Positions 18,403 through 26,141 of a stretch of 64,000 bases of DNA are shown here, one piece after another. This DNA comes from Salegentibacter salinarum (lineage in GTDB: Bacteria > Bacteroidota > Bacteroidia > Flavobacteriales > Flavobacteriaceae). Location of the stretch: positions 496,001-560,000 of the forward strand of contig NZ_FUZC01000001.1 in the NCBI RefSeq assembly GCF_900168115.1, given 5' to 3'. The translations under genes and the position numbers were made by a program. The notes beneath the pieces are model-generated. The model was not told the origin of the DNA and made no database searches. It worked only from the letters and a program-made list of their open reading frames with translations. How positions within the stretch are numbered: position 1 is the stretch's first letter; each line of letters starts with the position of its first letter.

Positions 18403-18435
18403 GAGACACTACTAAGCTAATTTTGCTTAGGTCTC
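18403..18435 (+). promoter_or_regulatory. Inverted repeat around the -7 box of the SulP gene
   Basis: GAGAC (18403-18407) and CTAAGC (18412-18417) are mirrored by GCTTAG (18425-18430) and GTCTC (18431-18435). The 7-base centre TAATTTT plus the following G forms the -7 box TAATTTTG at 18418-18425. A dyad placed directly over the promoter core is what an operator would look like. Confidence 0.5.
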
Positions 18436-18454
18436 AATTAATAAAGCGTTTTAT

Positions 18455-20014
18455 ATGTTTAAGCATTTTAATAAAGATTTCCCGGCAAGTATTGTAGTAT
18501 TCTTCGTAGCGATTCCGTTATGTTTAGGAATTGCACTTGCCAGTGGAGCCCCATTGTTTTCCGGTTTAATTGCCGGTATGGTTGGGGGTATTGTTGTTGG
18601 TAGTATTTCTAACTCTCAATTAGGGGTTAGTGGTCCAGCAGCCGGTTTAGCGGTTATTGTTTTAGGAGCGATACAATCGCTTGGAAGTTTTGAAATATTT
18701 CTTGTTGCCGTTGTTCTTTCTGGTATAATTCAAATAATAATGGGAGCCTTAAAAGCCGGAATTATTGGGTATTATTTCCCCTCATCAGTAATTAAAGGAA
18801 TGTTAGCGGGTATAGGTATAACAATTGCGATATCACAAATTCCAAATGCTCTTGGTTTCGCCAGTGATATGGAGATTTTCTCTATAGATCAGGGAGTTGG
18901 CCCGGCATTCAGTCAATTAGCCAGCAGTCTTCATTTTGGTGCAATTTTAATTACCCTTGTAGCCATTGCTATTCTACTTTTATGGGAGAAAGTCCTTACC
19001 GGGAAACATAAGATTTTCAGTATTGTACCAGGTCCTTTAGTTGCTGTAGCCATAGGAGTTATTTATTACCTTGTTGTAGAAGGTCCTGCTTTTGGAATTC
19101 AGGATTATCAATTGGTTACTGTACCGGTGCCAGATAGTGCTGCTTCTTTCATTGGGCAATTCTCTTTCCCGAATTTTGCCGAAATAGTGAATTCTGAAGT
19201 TTGGATTGTAGCTATTACACTTGCTATTGTTGCCAGTTTAGAGACTTTATTAAGTGTGGAAGCGATTGATAAATTAGATCCACTAAAAAGAACTACAAAC
19301 ACCAACCGCGAGCTCTATGCACAGGGAGCAGGTAATATGATATCAGGACTTATTGGTGGGTTACCGGTAACCCAGGTAATTGTAAGAAGTTCGACAAATA
19401 TGCAATCTGGAGGTAGAACGAAACTTTCTGCCATTTTACACGGATTTTTAATTCTTATTTCCATTATCGCCATTCCAACAGTATTGAATATGATTCCTTT
19501 AGCAGTATTGGCTGCTGTACTTTTAATGGTAGGTTATAAACTGGCGAAACCGGCCTTGTTTAAGCAAATGTTTAAATTGGGAAAAGGACAATTCCTTCCT
19601 TTTATAATCACCATTCTGGGGGTTGTATTTTTAGATCTTTTAATGGGTATAGGACTTGGACTGGCAGTAGGTATTGCAGTTATTTTAATTAATAGCTACA
19701 AAAACTCTCACTTCCTGCATAAAGAAGGTTACGATGTTAATGACGGCGAGTACAAGATCACTCTTGCAGAAGAGCTATCTTTCTTAAACAAAGGTGCAAT
19801 TCTAAGAGAATTAAATGAAATTCCAGAGAACTCTACAGTAATTATTGATGTAAGAAAAACCAGGGTATTAGATTATGATGTACTGGAAATTTTAGATGAA
19901 TTTGCTATCAAAGCTAAACGAAAGAATATTACTATTAAACTTATTGCGAATAAAGGTGAAGTAGTAAATCCTGATAGTTTTAGAAGATTTTTTGGACTGG
20001 ACGTTCCGGTTTAA
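18455..20014 (+). CDS. SulP family inorganic anion (bicarbonate/sulfate) transporter with STAS domain
   Basis: The 519-residue membrane protein has about 12-14 hydrophobic helices through residue 415 and a C-terminal STAS domain (about 425-519, ENSTVIIDVRKTRVLDYDVLEILDEF). The opening FNKDFPASIVVFFVAIPLCLGIALASGAP is the SulP signature, and the central GLPVTQVIVRSSTN block is typical. Bacterial members of this type often carry bicarbonate with sodium, or sulfate; the sequence does not settle the substrate, and no carbonic anhydrase gene is adjacent. It has its own promoter within an inverted repeat. Confidence 0.9.
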   Translation: MFKHFNKDFPASIVVFFVAIPLCLGIALASGAPLFSGLIAGMVGGIVVGSISNSQLGVSGPAAGLAVIVLGAIQSLGSFEIFLVAVVLSGIIQIIMGALKAGIIGYYFPSSVIKGMLAGIGITIAISQIPNALGFASDMEIFSIDQGVGPAFSQLASSLHFGAILITLVAIAILLLWEKVLTGKHKIFSIVPGPLVAVAIGVIYYLVVEGPAFGIQDYQLVTVPVPDSAASFIGQFSFPNFAEIVNSEVWIVAITLAIVASLETLLSVEAIDKLDPLKRTTNTNRELYAQGAGNMISGLIGGLPVTQVIVRSSTNMQSGGRTKLSAILHGFLILISIIAIPTVLNMIPLAVLAAVLLMVGYKLAKPALFKQMFKLGKGQFLPFIITILGVVFLDLLMGIGLGLAVGIAVILINSYKNSHFLHKEGYDVNDGEYKITLAEELSFLNKGAILRELNEIPENSTVIIDVRKTRVLDYDVLEILDEFAIKAKRKNITIKLIANKGEVVNPDSFRRFFGLDVPV

Positions 20015-20036
20015 AACTATAGAATAGAATTTTTTT

Positions 20037-20155
20037 AGAGGAAGTTTGAGAAGTTTTTTTAATTCGTCATCCTGAACTTGTTTCAGGATCTAAGCTGAAA
20101 AAGCCCAAAGTGTGGGTGCAGCTGGAGAAATCAAAAAGCTTTTTAAACTTCCTCT
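20037..20155. repeat. Long inverted repeat with two nested hairpins between sulP and cvpA
   Basis: AGAGGAAGTTT (20037-20047) is mirrored by AAACTTCCTCT (20145-20155), and the match extends imperfectly inward. Inside are ATCCTGAA/TTCAGGAT (20069-20088) and AGCTG/CAGCT with CCCA/TGGG (about 20093-20123). Together they could fold as a three-way junction. The right arm includes the last codons of cvpA. CGTCATCCTGAACTTG recalls a common Flavobacteriaceae interspersed repeat. It may also end both convergent transcripts. Confidence 0.55.
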
Positions 20156-20688
20156 TTTTCATTTCCGAAGAAATCATTTTCTTCATTCAAAATATCTCTT
20201 TCCCGGGCTTCTCGAATAATTGAGGGAAGTATTGCCGGCGCGATGGTTTTTACAGGAGCGTATAATTTAGATTCCTCAAGGCTCTCTTCGCTAACTAAAT
20301 CTATTTCCTCGTTAGTTGCGCCAAAAAACATAATAACCACGCTGGTTAAAAATGCCATTTTTAATAACCCAAAAGCACCGCCAAGTAATTTATTTACAAT
20401 ACCAAGAGCGGCAAAACCTGCCATTTTGGTTAAAATCTTTCCGGCAAGGGAAATTAGAAAAACAATAAGAATAAATGTAATGGCGAATGCTATTAGGTTA
20501 ACATAATCTGAATCCCAGTTCATATTTTCAGAAAAGAAATCGCTTAAAATATGAGAAAAATGAATGGCACCGTAAATTCCGGCTACAATACCTACCAGGG
20601 AAGCAATTTCGGCCAGAAGGCCTCTAAAAAAACCTCTAACGAGTCCGTAAAGCAGGATTAAAGCCAGGACGATATCTACTGTGTTCAT
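20143..20688 (-). CDS. CvpA family membrane protein
   Basis: A 181-residue protein with four hydrophobic helices in the first 125 residues. The opening MNTVDIVLALILLYGLVRGFFRGLLAEIASLVG is the CvpA signature. CvpA proteins are envelope proteins linked to colicin V production in E. coli and to bile or envelope stress resistance elsewhere; the mechanism is unknown. The last 45 residues are acidic and hydrophilic. A -7 box TATATTTG ends four bases before the ATG, which indicates a leaderless transcript. Its 3' end forms one arm of a long inverted repeat shared with the convergent sulP unit. Confidence 0.88.
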   Translation of the reverse strand: MNTVDIVLALILLYGLVRGFFRGLLAEIASLVGIVAGIYGAIHFSHILSDFFSENMNWDSDYVNLIAFAITFILIVFLISLAGKILTKMAGFAALGIVNKLLGGAFGLLKMAFLTSVVIMFFGATNEEIDLVSEESLEESKLYAPVKTIAPAILPSIIREARERDILNEENDFFGNEKEEV

Positions 20689-20692
20689 ATTT

Positions 20693-20700
20693 CAAATATA
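20693..20700 (-). promoter_or_regulatory. -7 box of cvpA, probably leaderless
   Basis: On the minus strand TATATTTG matches TAnnTTTG, with only AAAT between it and the cvpA ATG. Confidence 0.5.
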
Positions 20701-20707
20701 GTAAAAA

Positions 20708-20806
20708 CTACCTCGGAGCAAGCTTACGAGGTACTCATTAGAGCCATTATTTAATTTTTAGTGGCAAGGCTCTGAAATTTTAAATTTTTATTATTGAGTA
20801 AAACAA
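20708..20806 (-). repeat. Interspersed repeat, copy B of three
   Basis: Read on the minus strand it starts GTTTTACTCAATAAT and ends AAGCTTGCTCCGAGGTA. Both ends match the insert in the TPP riboswitch (GTTTTACTCGATAAT and GGCTTGCCCCGAGGT). It holds two hairpins: AGAGCC/GGCTCT, and TACCTCG with AGC pairing GCT and CGAGGTA. No reading frame. It fills most of the gap between the divergent cvpA and 20892 genes. Confidence 0.6.
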
Positions 20807-20879
20807 CTTTGCCAAAATTTTCGCAAATTAATTCAAAGAAATCAGTCCTGTGAAGGAGTAATTACAAATACTAAGATAT

Positions 20880-20887
20880 TATCTTTG
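20880..20887 (+). promoter_or_regulatory. -7 box, probably leaderless
   Basis: TATCTTTG matches TAnnTTTG and lies four bases before the ATG at 20892. Confidence 0.5.
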
Positions 20888-20891
20888 TGGC

Positions 20892-21248
20892 ATGACAAGA
20901 GATGAAAATTTGAAAGGTAGATGGGAAGGCTTGCAAAAAAAGCTTTCCAACCAGTTTGCCGATGGCGAAGCAATGGATTTGGATGCTATAATTTATGTAA
21001 TTGGCGTTCAGGAATTAGGTCAGCCACACAAGAAATTTAAAAAAGACCATAAAATAGATTTAATGCATATTGCAATTTGCCGTTTACTGGAACCTTATGG
21101 ATATTATGAATTTGATTATTTTGATGAAGAAGGATGGCCACATTATAAGATTTTAGAACAATTACCTACTTTAAAAGCCGGTGAGCAATCGGTTTTAATG
21201 AAAGAGGCCATTGTAAATTATTTTATCAATAACGGATACATAGATTAA
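20892..21248 (+). CDS. Conserved hypothetical protein upstream of pheS
   Basis: A soluble 118-residue protein without signal peptide or membrane segment. Features are an HKKFKKDHKIDLMHIAICRLLEPYGYYEF block, an acidic aromatic patch (FDYFDEEGWPHY) and a helical end. I recognise it only as a conserved hypothetical of Flavobacteriia. The -7 box four bases before the ATG supports the start and a leaderless transcript. pheS follows in the same direction but has its own -7 box, so joint transcription is uncertain. Confidence 0.75.
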   Translation: MTRDENLKGRWEGLQKKLSNQFADGEAMDLDAIIYVIGVQELGQPHKKFKKDHKIDLMHIAICRLLEPYGYYEFDYFDEEGWPHYKILEQLPTLKAGEQSVLMKEAIVNYFINNGYID

Positions 21249-21282
21249 AGGCGCCACGTGCTGCCTAAAACTACATTTTTAC

Positions 21283-21290
21283 TAAATTTG
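21283..21290 (+). promoter_or_regulatory. -7 box of pheS
   Basis: TAAATTTG followed by C matches the extended TAnnTTTGC form, 24 bases before the pheS ATG. No clear TTTG at the -33 position. Confidence 0.5.
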
Positions 21291-21314
21291 CCCTTCTGAA
21301 AAGAAAAGGATCTC

Positions 21315-22334
21315 ATGATAGATAAAATAAAGCAACATATAGCTGAAGTAGAAGCTTTTAAAACCGAATCGGCCAAGGAAGTAGAAGCATTCAGAATTAA
21401 ATATCTTGGTAAAAAAGGAATTTTAAATGATTTCTTTGCTTCATTTAAAAAAGTTCCCAACGAGCAAAAAAAGGAGTTTGGCCAGGCGGTAAATTCGCTT
21501 AAAAAAGCTTCGGAAATTAAGGTTGCTGAACTTAAGGAAATCCTGGAAAGTAAAGAGGAAGAGAGCGGAGTTTACGGCGATCTTTCAAGACCGGGAGAAC
21601 CTATAGAGATTGGAGCGAGGCATCCTATTTCTATCGTTAAAAACCAGATTATTGAAATCTTTTCCAACATCGGTTTTAATGTTTCTGAGGGTCCCGAAAT
21701 GGAAGATGACTGGCACAATTTTACCGCTTTGAACCTTCCGGAATATCATCCGGCTCGTGATATGCAGGATACCTTTTTTATTCAAACAGACCCGGATATA
21801 TTATTACGTACCCATACCTCTTCGGTTCAGGTCCGTTATATGGAAGATAACAAACCGCCAATTAGAACAATTTCACCGGGAAGGGTTTTTAGAAATGAAG
21901 CAATTTCGGCGCGTTCCCACTGCATTTTTCACCAGGTAGAAGGACTTTATATTGATAAAAACGTAAGTTTCGCCGATCTTAAGCAAACTTTGCTTTATTT
22001 TACAGAGCAATTATTCGGAAAATCGAAGATAAGGTTAAGACCTTCTTACTTTCCGTTTACCGAGCCAAGTGCCGAAGTAGATATTTACTGGGGCCTTGAA
22101 ACCGAAACCGATTACCGAATTACAAAAGGCACCGGTTGGCTGGAAATTATGGGCTGCGGAATGGTAGATCCCAATGTGCTTAGAAATTGTAATATTGATC
22201 CTAAAGAATATTCGGGATTTGCTTTTGGAATGGGTATAGAACGTATTGCAATGTTGCTTTATCAAATAGGCGATATTAGAATGTTCTATGAAAACGACCT
22301 AAGATTCCTGGAGCAGTTTAAATCGTCGTTTTAA
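21315..22334 (+). CDS. pheS: Phenylalanine--tRNA ligase alpha subunit
   Basis: The 339-residue class II synthetase subunit charges tRNA-Phe together with PheT. The N-terminal coiled coil (1-95) is followed by the catalytic core: [22 protein letters not shown], the DTFFI strand, motif 2 in [23 protein letters not shown] (near 193-215), and motif 3 in [22 protein letters not shown] near the end. The length is standard. pheT is not adjacent, which is normal in this phylum. A small membrane protein gene follows 42 bases downstream. Confidence 0.97.
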   Translation: MIDKIKQHIAEVEAFKTESAKEVEAFRIKYLGKKGILNDFFASFKKVPNEQKKEFGQAVNSLKKASEIKVAELKEILESKEEESGVYGDLSRPGEPIEIGARHPISIVKNQIIEIFSNIGFNVSEGPEMEDDWHNFTALNLPEYHPARDMQDTFFIQTDPDILLRTHTSSVQVRYMEDNKPPIRTISPGRVFRNEAISARSHCIFHQVEGLYIDKNVSFADLKQTLLYFTEQLFGKSKIRLRPSYFPFTEPSAEVDIYWGLETETDYRITKGTGWLEIMGCGMVDPNVLRNCNIDPKEYSGFAFGMGIERIAMLLYQIGDIRMFYENDLRFLEQFKSSF

Positions 22335-22376
22335 TTAACCTGCCTTGGCCGAAAGCTAAAGCAAAATAACTTTTTT

Positions 22377-22544
22377 ATGAAAAAAATTGGTTTAGTAATT
22401 TTCGGAATTCTTGCCCTTGGGGTAATTATTATTTTGGTAGCCGTAGAGATAATTGAATTTGCTTTAGGGGCCATTTTATTGGTTATTGCAGCACTTATTC
22501 TTTGGGGCTTGTTCAAATGGGCGAAAAATAAGATTGAAGACTAG
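22377..22544 (+). CDS. Small hydrophobic protein, 55 residues
   Basis: An ATG at 22377 opens a 55-codon frame starting MKKIGLVIFGILALGVIIILV and ending WAKNKIED. Two hydrophobic stretches (about 5-22 and 28-46) interrupted by a Glu-containing turn suggest a helical hairpin in the membrane. Its TAG overlaps the GTG of the next gene by one base, so the two are likely translationally coupled, which supports it being a real gene. I do not recognise a family. Confidence 0.6.
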   Translation: MKKIGLVIFGILALGVIIILVAVEIIEFALGAILLVIAALILWGLFKWAKNKIED

Positions 22545-22939
22545 TGAAGAAAGACATTAATATACCAAAGCTTGAAAAAGTTTATGTAGCGGCGGTAAAA
22601 GTCTACAACGAAGCTTTTAAGGTAGAGGAGTGGAATGCATATCTTATAAACGATAAAGATGAAGCTATTGAGATGGCTTTAATTGTGAGTAAGGGTTTTG
22701 ATGAAAACAAAGTAACCTCTACCATTCGCCATAAACTGGAACATTTACCTGCAAAATCTTTCGCTAAAATCGAATTCATACAGGATGAAGTGCTTGCCCT
22801 GAATAATCAGTTTCAGGTGACTTTCTTTTCTGAAGGTAAAATGTATGAGAAGAAATATGTATTCAGGAAAAACAGCGTAAACGAAAAAGCTTTGCGCGAA
22901 CTCCCAATTATCCCAAACAAAGGAATTTTAGCCGAATAA
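22544..22939 (+). CDS. Conserved hypothetical protein, coupled to the small membrane protein
   Basis: The 131-residue frame starts at a GTG that overlaps the preceding stop (TAGTG). It has no signal peptide or membrane helix. The pattern of alternating hydrophobic residues (KVYVAAVKVYNEAFKVEEWNAYLIND, then FQVTFFSEGKMYEKKYVFRKNSV) suggests a small mixed alpha/beta domain. I recognise no enzyme motif. It converges on gpsA, the two stops being directly adjacent. Confidence 0.75.
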   Translation: MKKDINIPKLEKVYVAAVKVYNEAFKVEEWNAYLINDKDEAIEMALIVSKGFDENKVTSTIRHKLEHLPAKSFAKIEFIQDEVLALNNQFQVTFFSEGKMYEKKYVFRKNSVNEKALRELPIIPNKGILAE

Positions 22940-23935
22940 CTAAGTAAGCTTTTCTGCCAGTTTTTTAATTACTTTTTTGGGGTTTTTTCCTTCGTAAAGA
23001 ATGCCATAGACAGCGTTGATAATTGGTGTTTTTGCACCTTTATCTTTATTTATTTTATAGGCACTTTCGGTAGCATAATAACCTTCAGCAATCATACTCA
23101 TTTCCATCTGCGCACTTTTGACTGTGTAGCCTTTTCCAATCATATTCCCGAACATACGGTTTCGGCTAAATACAGAGTATCCTGTAACCAAAAGGTCTCC
23201 TAAATAAGCTGAATCGTTTATGTTTCGCTTCATCTTATGTACTTTTTTAATAAAGCGTTTCATTTCTTTTATGGCGTTACTCATCAAAACACTCTGGAAG
23301 TTATCTCCATACCCTAATCCGTGGGCAATTCCGGCTGCAATGGCGTAAATATTCTTCAGCATTGCGGCATATTCGGTACCGGTTACATCATCGCTTATTT
23401 TGCATTTAATGTATTCACTGTCCAGGTTTTTAGCCACGATTTTAGCCTTTTCTTCATCGGTACAGGCAATGGTAAGATAAGAAAGCCTCTCCAGGGCAAC
23501 CTCTTCGGCGTGGCAGGGCCCGGTAATTACTCCAATATTATCGGCGGGAACGTGGTGAAATTCTTCAAAATGTTCACCCACAATAAGGCTGCTCTCGGGC
23601 ACAATTCCTTTAATAGCCGAAAAGATTATCTTGTCTTCCAAAGAAACTGTTAGCGCGTCTAATTCGCGCTTTAAAAAGGCCGAAGGAATGGCAAAAATTA
23701 AATAATCTGCTGCCGCAATTGTTTTATTAATATCACTGCTTAGTTCTAACTGGTCGTTATCAAATTCAACCGAGCTAAGGTAATTTGGGTTATGTTCCTG
23801 TCTTTTAATATGCTCAATAGCGTAAGTGCTGCGCATATACCAAAAAATAGTATCTACATTTTCGCTTAGCATTTTAACTATTGCAGTAGCCCAGCTACCG
23901 CCGCCAATTACGGCAAACTTTGGAGACTTATCCAT
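22940..23935 (-). CDS. gpsA: NAD(P)H-dependent glycerol-3-phosphate dehydrogenase
   Basis: The 331-residue cytoplasmic enzyme reduces dihydroxyacetone phosphate to glycerol-3-phosphate for phospholipid synthesis. The Rossmann motif is near the N-terminus (GGGSWATAIVKMLSEN), followed by the HNPNYL motif, IFAIPSAF, the SAIKGI block, GPCHAEEVA, and the catalytic lysine region EYAAMLKNIYAIAAGIAHGLGYGDN. Length is normal. A -7 box TATTTTTG lies about 19 bases upstream on the minus strand (23955-23962). Confidence 0.96.
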   Translation of the reverse strand: MDKSPKFAVIGGGSWATAIVKMLSENVDTIFWYMRSTYAIEHIKRQEHNPNYLSSVEFDNDQLELSSDINKTIAAADYLIFAIPSAFLKRELDALTVSLEDKIIFSAIKGIVPESSLIVGEHFEEFHHVPADNIGVITGPCHAEEVALERLSYLTIACTDEEKAKIVAKNLDSEYIKCKISDDVTGTEYAAMLKNIYAIAAGIAHGLGYGDNFQSVLMSNAIKEMKRFIKKVHKMKRNINDSAYLGDLLVTGYSVFSRNRMFGNMIGKGYTVKSAQMEMSMIAEGYYATESAYKINKDKGAKTPIINAVYGILYEGKNPKKVIKKLAEKLT

Positions 23936-23954
23936 AGGTTATTTTATTGTAATT

Positions 23955-23962
23955 CAAAAATA
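23955..23962 (-). promoter_or_regulatory. -7 box of gpsA
   Basis: On the minus strand TATTTTTG matches TAnnTTTG, about 19 bases before the gpsA ATG. Confidence 0.45.
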
Positions 23963-24167
23963 AGCAATTTTCTAAGTATATATAAAAAGACTGCGCTTAT
24001 AAAGCAAAACATTAATGAATAATCAAAGAAACCGAGACTAAACTTTAACATCTATAAATTTTACCAATTTACAATTCTACACAAGTTTTTGCGTTCTCTT
24101 ATAGACGATGAGGTTCTTTTTTATATAAAATGGATTTTCTTAGTTTTTTTGGTTGGTTATTTAGTTG

Positions 24168-24210
24168 AAAACCGCAAACTCGCAATATCTATTGTGGTTT
24201 GCGGTTTTTG
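24168..24210 (+). terminator. Orphan Rho-independent terminator
   Basis: AAAACCGCAAAC (24168-24179) and GTTTGCGGTTTT (24197-24208) form a perfect 12-bp stem followed by TTGTTT. There is no plus-strand gene between the gpsA start and this hairpin, so it may end a small RNA. Confidence 0.65.
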
Positions 24211-24309
24211 TTTGAGAATTGAAAAATCTAACAAAAATTTAGGACTAAGAGTAAGACGGATACAAATTTCCTTTTGTACTTTTCTTTCACTAACTTAGTA
24301 ATCAAGGAT

Positions 24310-24813
24310 ATGGGAATATTTTCATTTATAAAAGATGCCGGGGAAAAAATCTTCGGAAAAGAAAAAGAACAGGAAGAAGAAAACATAGAAATTTCTGAAG
24401 CGAAGAAAGAGGTTATACGAAAAGAGAATGCAAAAGCGGCAGATAAGCTCTTAAATACTATAAAGAGCCTGGATTTAAAAGTAGAAAATCCGGTAATTAA
24501 TATTGAAAATAGTTCAGCTATAGTTTACGGCCTGGCGGATTCGCAGGCTGTTCGTGAAAAGATAGTGCTTGTAATTGGCAATTCTGGCGGAATTGCGAAG
24601 GTAGATGATAGGTTGGCCGTTAAGAAAGAAGAACCTGAATCTGGTTTTCATACGGTTGAAAGAGGTGAGAATTTAAGCAAAATAGCGAAAGAGCATTATG
24701 GCGATGCAAATAAATATACGGTGATTTTTGAAGCCAATAAACCAATGCTTAAAGATCCCGATAAAATATTTCCGGGGCAGGTTTTACGAATTCCGCGCCT
24801 GGATAAGAAATAA
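24310..24813 (+). CDS. lysM: BON and LysM domain protein (LysM/YgaU-like)
   Basis: The 167-residue protein starts at the ATG at 24310 (MGIFSFIKDAGEKIFGKEKE); an upstream extension is unsupported. It has a charged helical N-terminus, a BON-type domain at about 45-110 (ADKLLNTIKSLDLKVENPVINIENSSAIVYGLADSQAVREKIVL) and a C-terminal LysM domain at about 117-165 (HTVERGENLSKIAKEHYGDANKYTVIFEANKPML to IFPGQVLRIP). This combination is that of E. coli YgaU, a potassium- and osmostress-related protein. There is no signal peptide. The role in this organism is inferred. Confidence 0.88.
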   Translation: MGIFSFIKDAGEKIFGKEKEQEEENIEISEAKKEVIRKENAKAADKLLNTIKSLDLKVENPVINIENSSAIVYGLADSQAVREKIVLVIGNSGGIAKVDDRLAVKKEEPESGFHTVERGENLSKIAKEHYGDANKYTVIFEANKPMLKDPDKIFPGQVLRIPRLDKK

Positions 24814-24818
24814 AGATT

Positions 24819-24952
24819 AAAGACTGTTTAAAGTTTTTGAGGTTGTTACATTGAGGGCAGACGACGTCCTATAGCTTGTAGTTCCACAATGAAAAAAGTA
24901 GGTTCAATCAGCTAACCAGAACAGCTAACATAAGATTTTTTAAACAGTCTTT
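24819..24952. repeat. Long-loop inverted repeat between the LysM gene and nadD
   Basis: AAAGACTGTTTAAA (24819-24832) is perfectly mirrored by TTTAAACAGTCTTT (24939-24952), with a loop of 106 bases and a T-run beyond the right arm. Inside is a direct repeat CAGCTAAC and a segment (TTGTTACATTGAGGGCAGAC) resembling another common flavobacterial intergenic repeat. It separates two convergent genes, and it can act as a terminator on the plus strand. Confidence 0.55.
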
Positions 24953-24970
24953 TGTTTTTTTTAATTCCGA

Positions 24971-25555
24971 CTATTTATAAAAATTCATCAGTTTAATATA
25001 ATCCCAAACCGCATCAGGCAACATGGGCTTTATAAACTTTCCTTCCTTTACCGCTTTTCTAATAAAAGTTGAAGAAATTTCTACCACGGGAGCCATTACG
25101 CGGGTTATTTTTGGATGATCTTTAAACTCATTTTCCACCTTTCCGCCTGAAATTCTTGGGTAAACATATATTTGATGATTTTCCAAAATCACTTCGTAAT
25201 TCTTCCACTTGTGGAAGGTTTTCAGGTTATCCTCACCCATAATCGGGCAAAATTCGTTTGTAGGATATTTTTCCTGAAGATGTGCCAGCGTAGTACTTGT
25301 ATAGTTGGGTTGCGGTAAGCCAAATTCAACATTAGAAGGCTTTAAATGTTCAAAACCTTCACAGGCTTTGTAAACCATCTCCAGCCGGTGATGATTTTCT
25401 AAAAGCGTACTTTTCTTTTTATGCGGATTATGAGGAGTAACCACCAGCCAAACTTCATCTAAATCTGAAAATTCGGCCATATGGTTGGCAATAATAAGGT
25501 GCCCGATATGAATTGGATTGAAAGTCCCAAAAAACAAACCGACTTTCCTATTCAT
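24971..25555 (-). CDS. nadD: Nicotinate-nucleotide adenylyltransferase
   Basis: The 194-residue enzyme transfers AMP to nicotinate mononucleotide in NAD synthesis. The nucleotidyltransferase motif GTFNPIHIGHL is at 9-19, and the second motif ISSTFIRKAV near 165-175 binds the phosphates. It is the last gene of yicC-gmk-nadD and overlaps gmk by eight bases. Length is typical. Confidence 0.96.
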   Translation of the reverse strand: MNRKVGLFFGTFNPIHIGHLIIANHMAEFSDLDEVWLVVTPHNPHKKKSTLLENHHRLEMVYKACEGFEHLKPSNVEFGLPQPNYTSTTLAHLQEKYPTNEFCPIMGEDNLKTFHKWKNYEVILENHQIYVYPRISGGKVENEFKDHPKITRVMAPVVEISSTFIRKAVKEGKFIKPMLPDAVWDYIKLMNFYK

Positions 25556-26141
25556 TTTTAGCCGAATTTTTTACGCCTACATACGTTGCCACAAGATCGT
25601 AAGCTTCCTGAAGCGCGGTATCTAAATGATGATTTTCAATAATAAAATCGAATTGCGGGGCAGTTGCCAGCTCAATTGAGGCTTTTGCCACACGCATATT
25701 TATTTTATCGTCACTTTCGGTTTTGCGCTTTTTCAACCGAATCTTTAATTCTTCAATACTTGGGGGTTTCACAAAAACCGCTAGGGTTTTCTCTGGATAG
25801 ATATTTTTAATATCCAGTCCGCCAACCACATCAATATCAAAAATCACGTTTTTTCCGTGAGACCAAATGCGTTCTACTTCGCTTTTTAAAGTTCCGTAGA
25901 AATTATCGCGATAAACTTCTTCCCATTCCAGGAATTCGTCGTTTTTTATCTTCTTTTTAAAGTCCTCTAAAGAAAGGAAATAATAATGCTGCCCGTCTTT
26001 TTCTTCACCTCTTGGTTCACGAGATGTGGCAGAGATAGAAAACTCCAGGTCTAATTCTTTGTGCTTTAATAAATGTTGGACTATCGTGGTTTTTCCCGAT
26101 CCTGAAGGCGCCGAGAATACGATAAGTTTACCATCGCTCAT
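25548..26141 (-). CDS. gmk: Guanylate kinase
   Basis: The 197-residue enzyme phosphorylates GMP to GDP. The P-loop SAPSGSGKTT is at about 10-19, and SREPRGEEKDGQHYYFLSLEDF carries the GMP-binding residues. Its start touches the yicC stop, and its 3' end overlaps nadD by eight bases, so the three are co-translated from one mRNA. Length and motifs are standard. Confidence 0.96.
   Translation of the reverse strand: MSDGKLIVFSAPSGSGKTTIVQHLLKHKELDLEFSISATSREPRGEEKDGQHYYFLSLEDFKKKIKNDEFLEWEEVYRDNFYGTLKSEVERIWSHGKNVIFDIDVVGGLDIKNIYPEKTLAVFVKPPSIEELKIRLKKRKTESDDKINMRVAKASIELATAPQFDFIIENHHLDTALQEAYDLVATYVGVKNSAKNE

Larger units (their letters stand above)
23936..24309. other. 374-base non-coding gap between gpsA and the LysM gene
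   Basis: The divergent gap contains the gpsA promoter and, at 24168-24210, a strong terminator-type hairpin that no annotated gene upstream on the plus strand would use. A frame starting TTG at 24089 runs across the hairpin and is not convincing. The rest is AT-rich with no recognised element. A short untranslated RNA ending at the hairpin is possible. Confidence 0.5.

Noticed and set aside
24089-24298. 69-codon frame before the LysM gene
   Set aside because: It needs a TTG start, crosses a strong terminator stem, and has no protein-like character.
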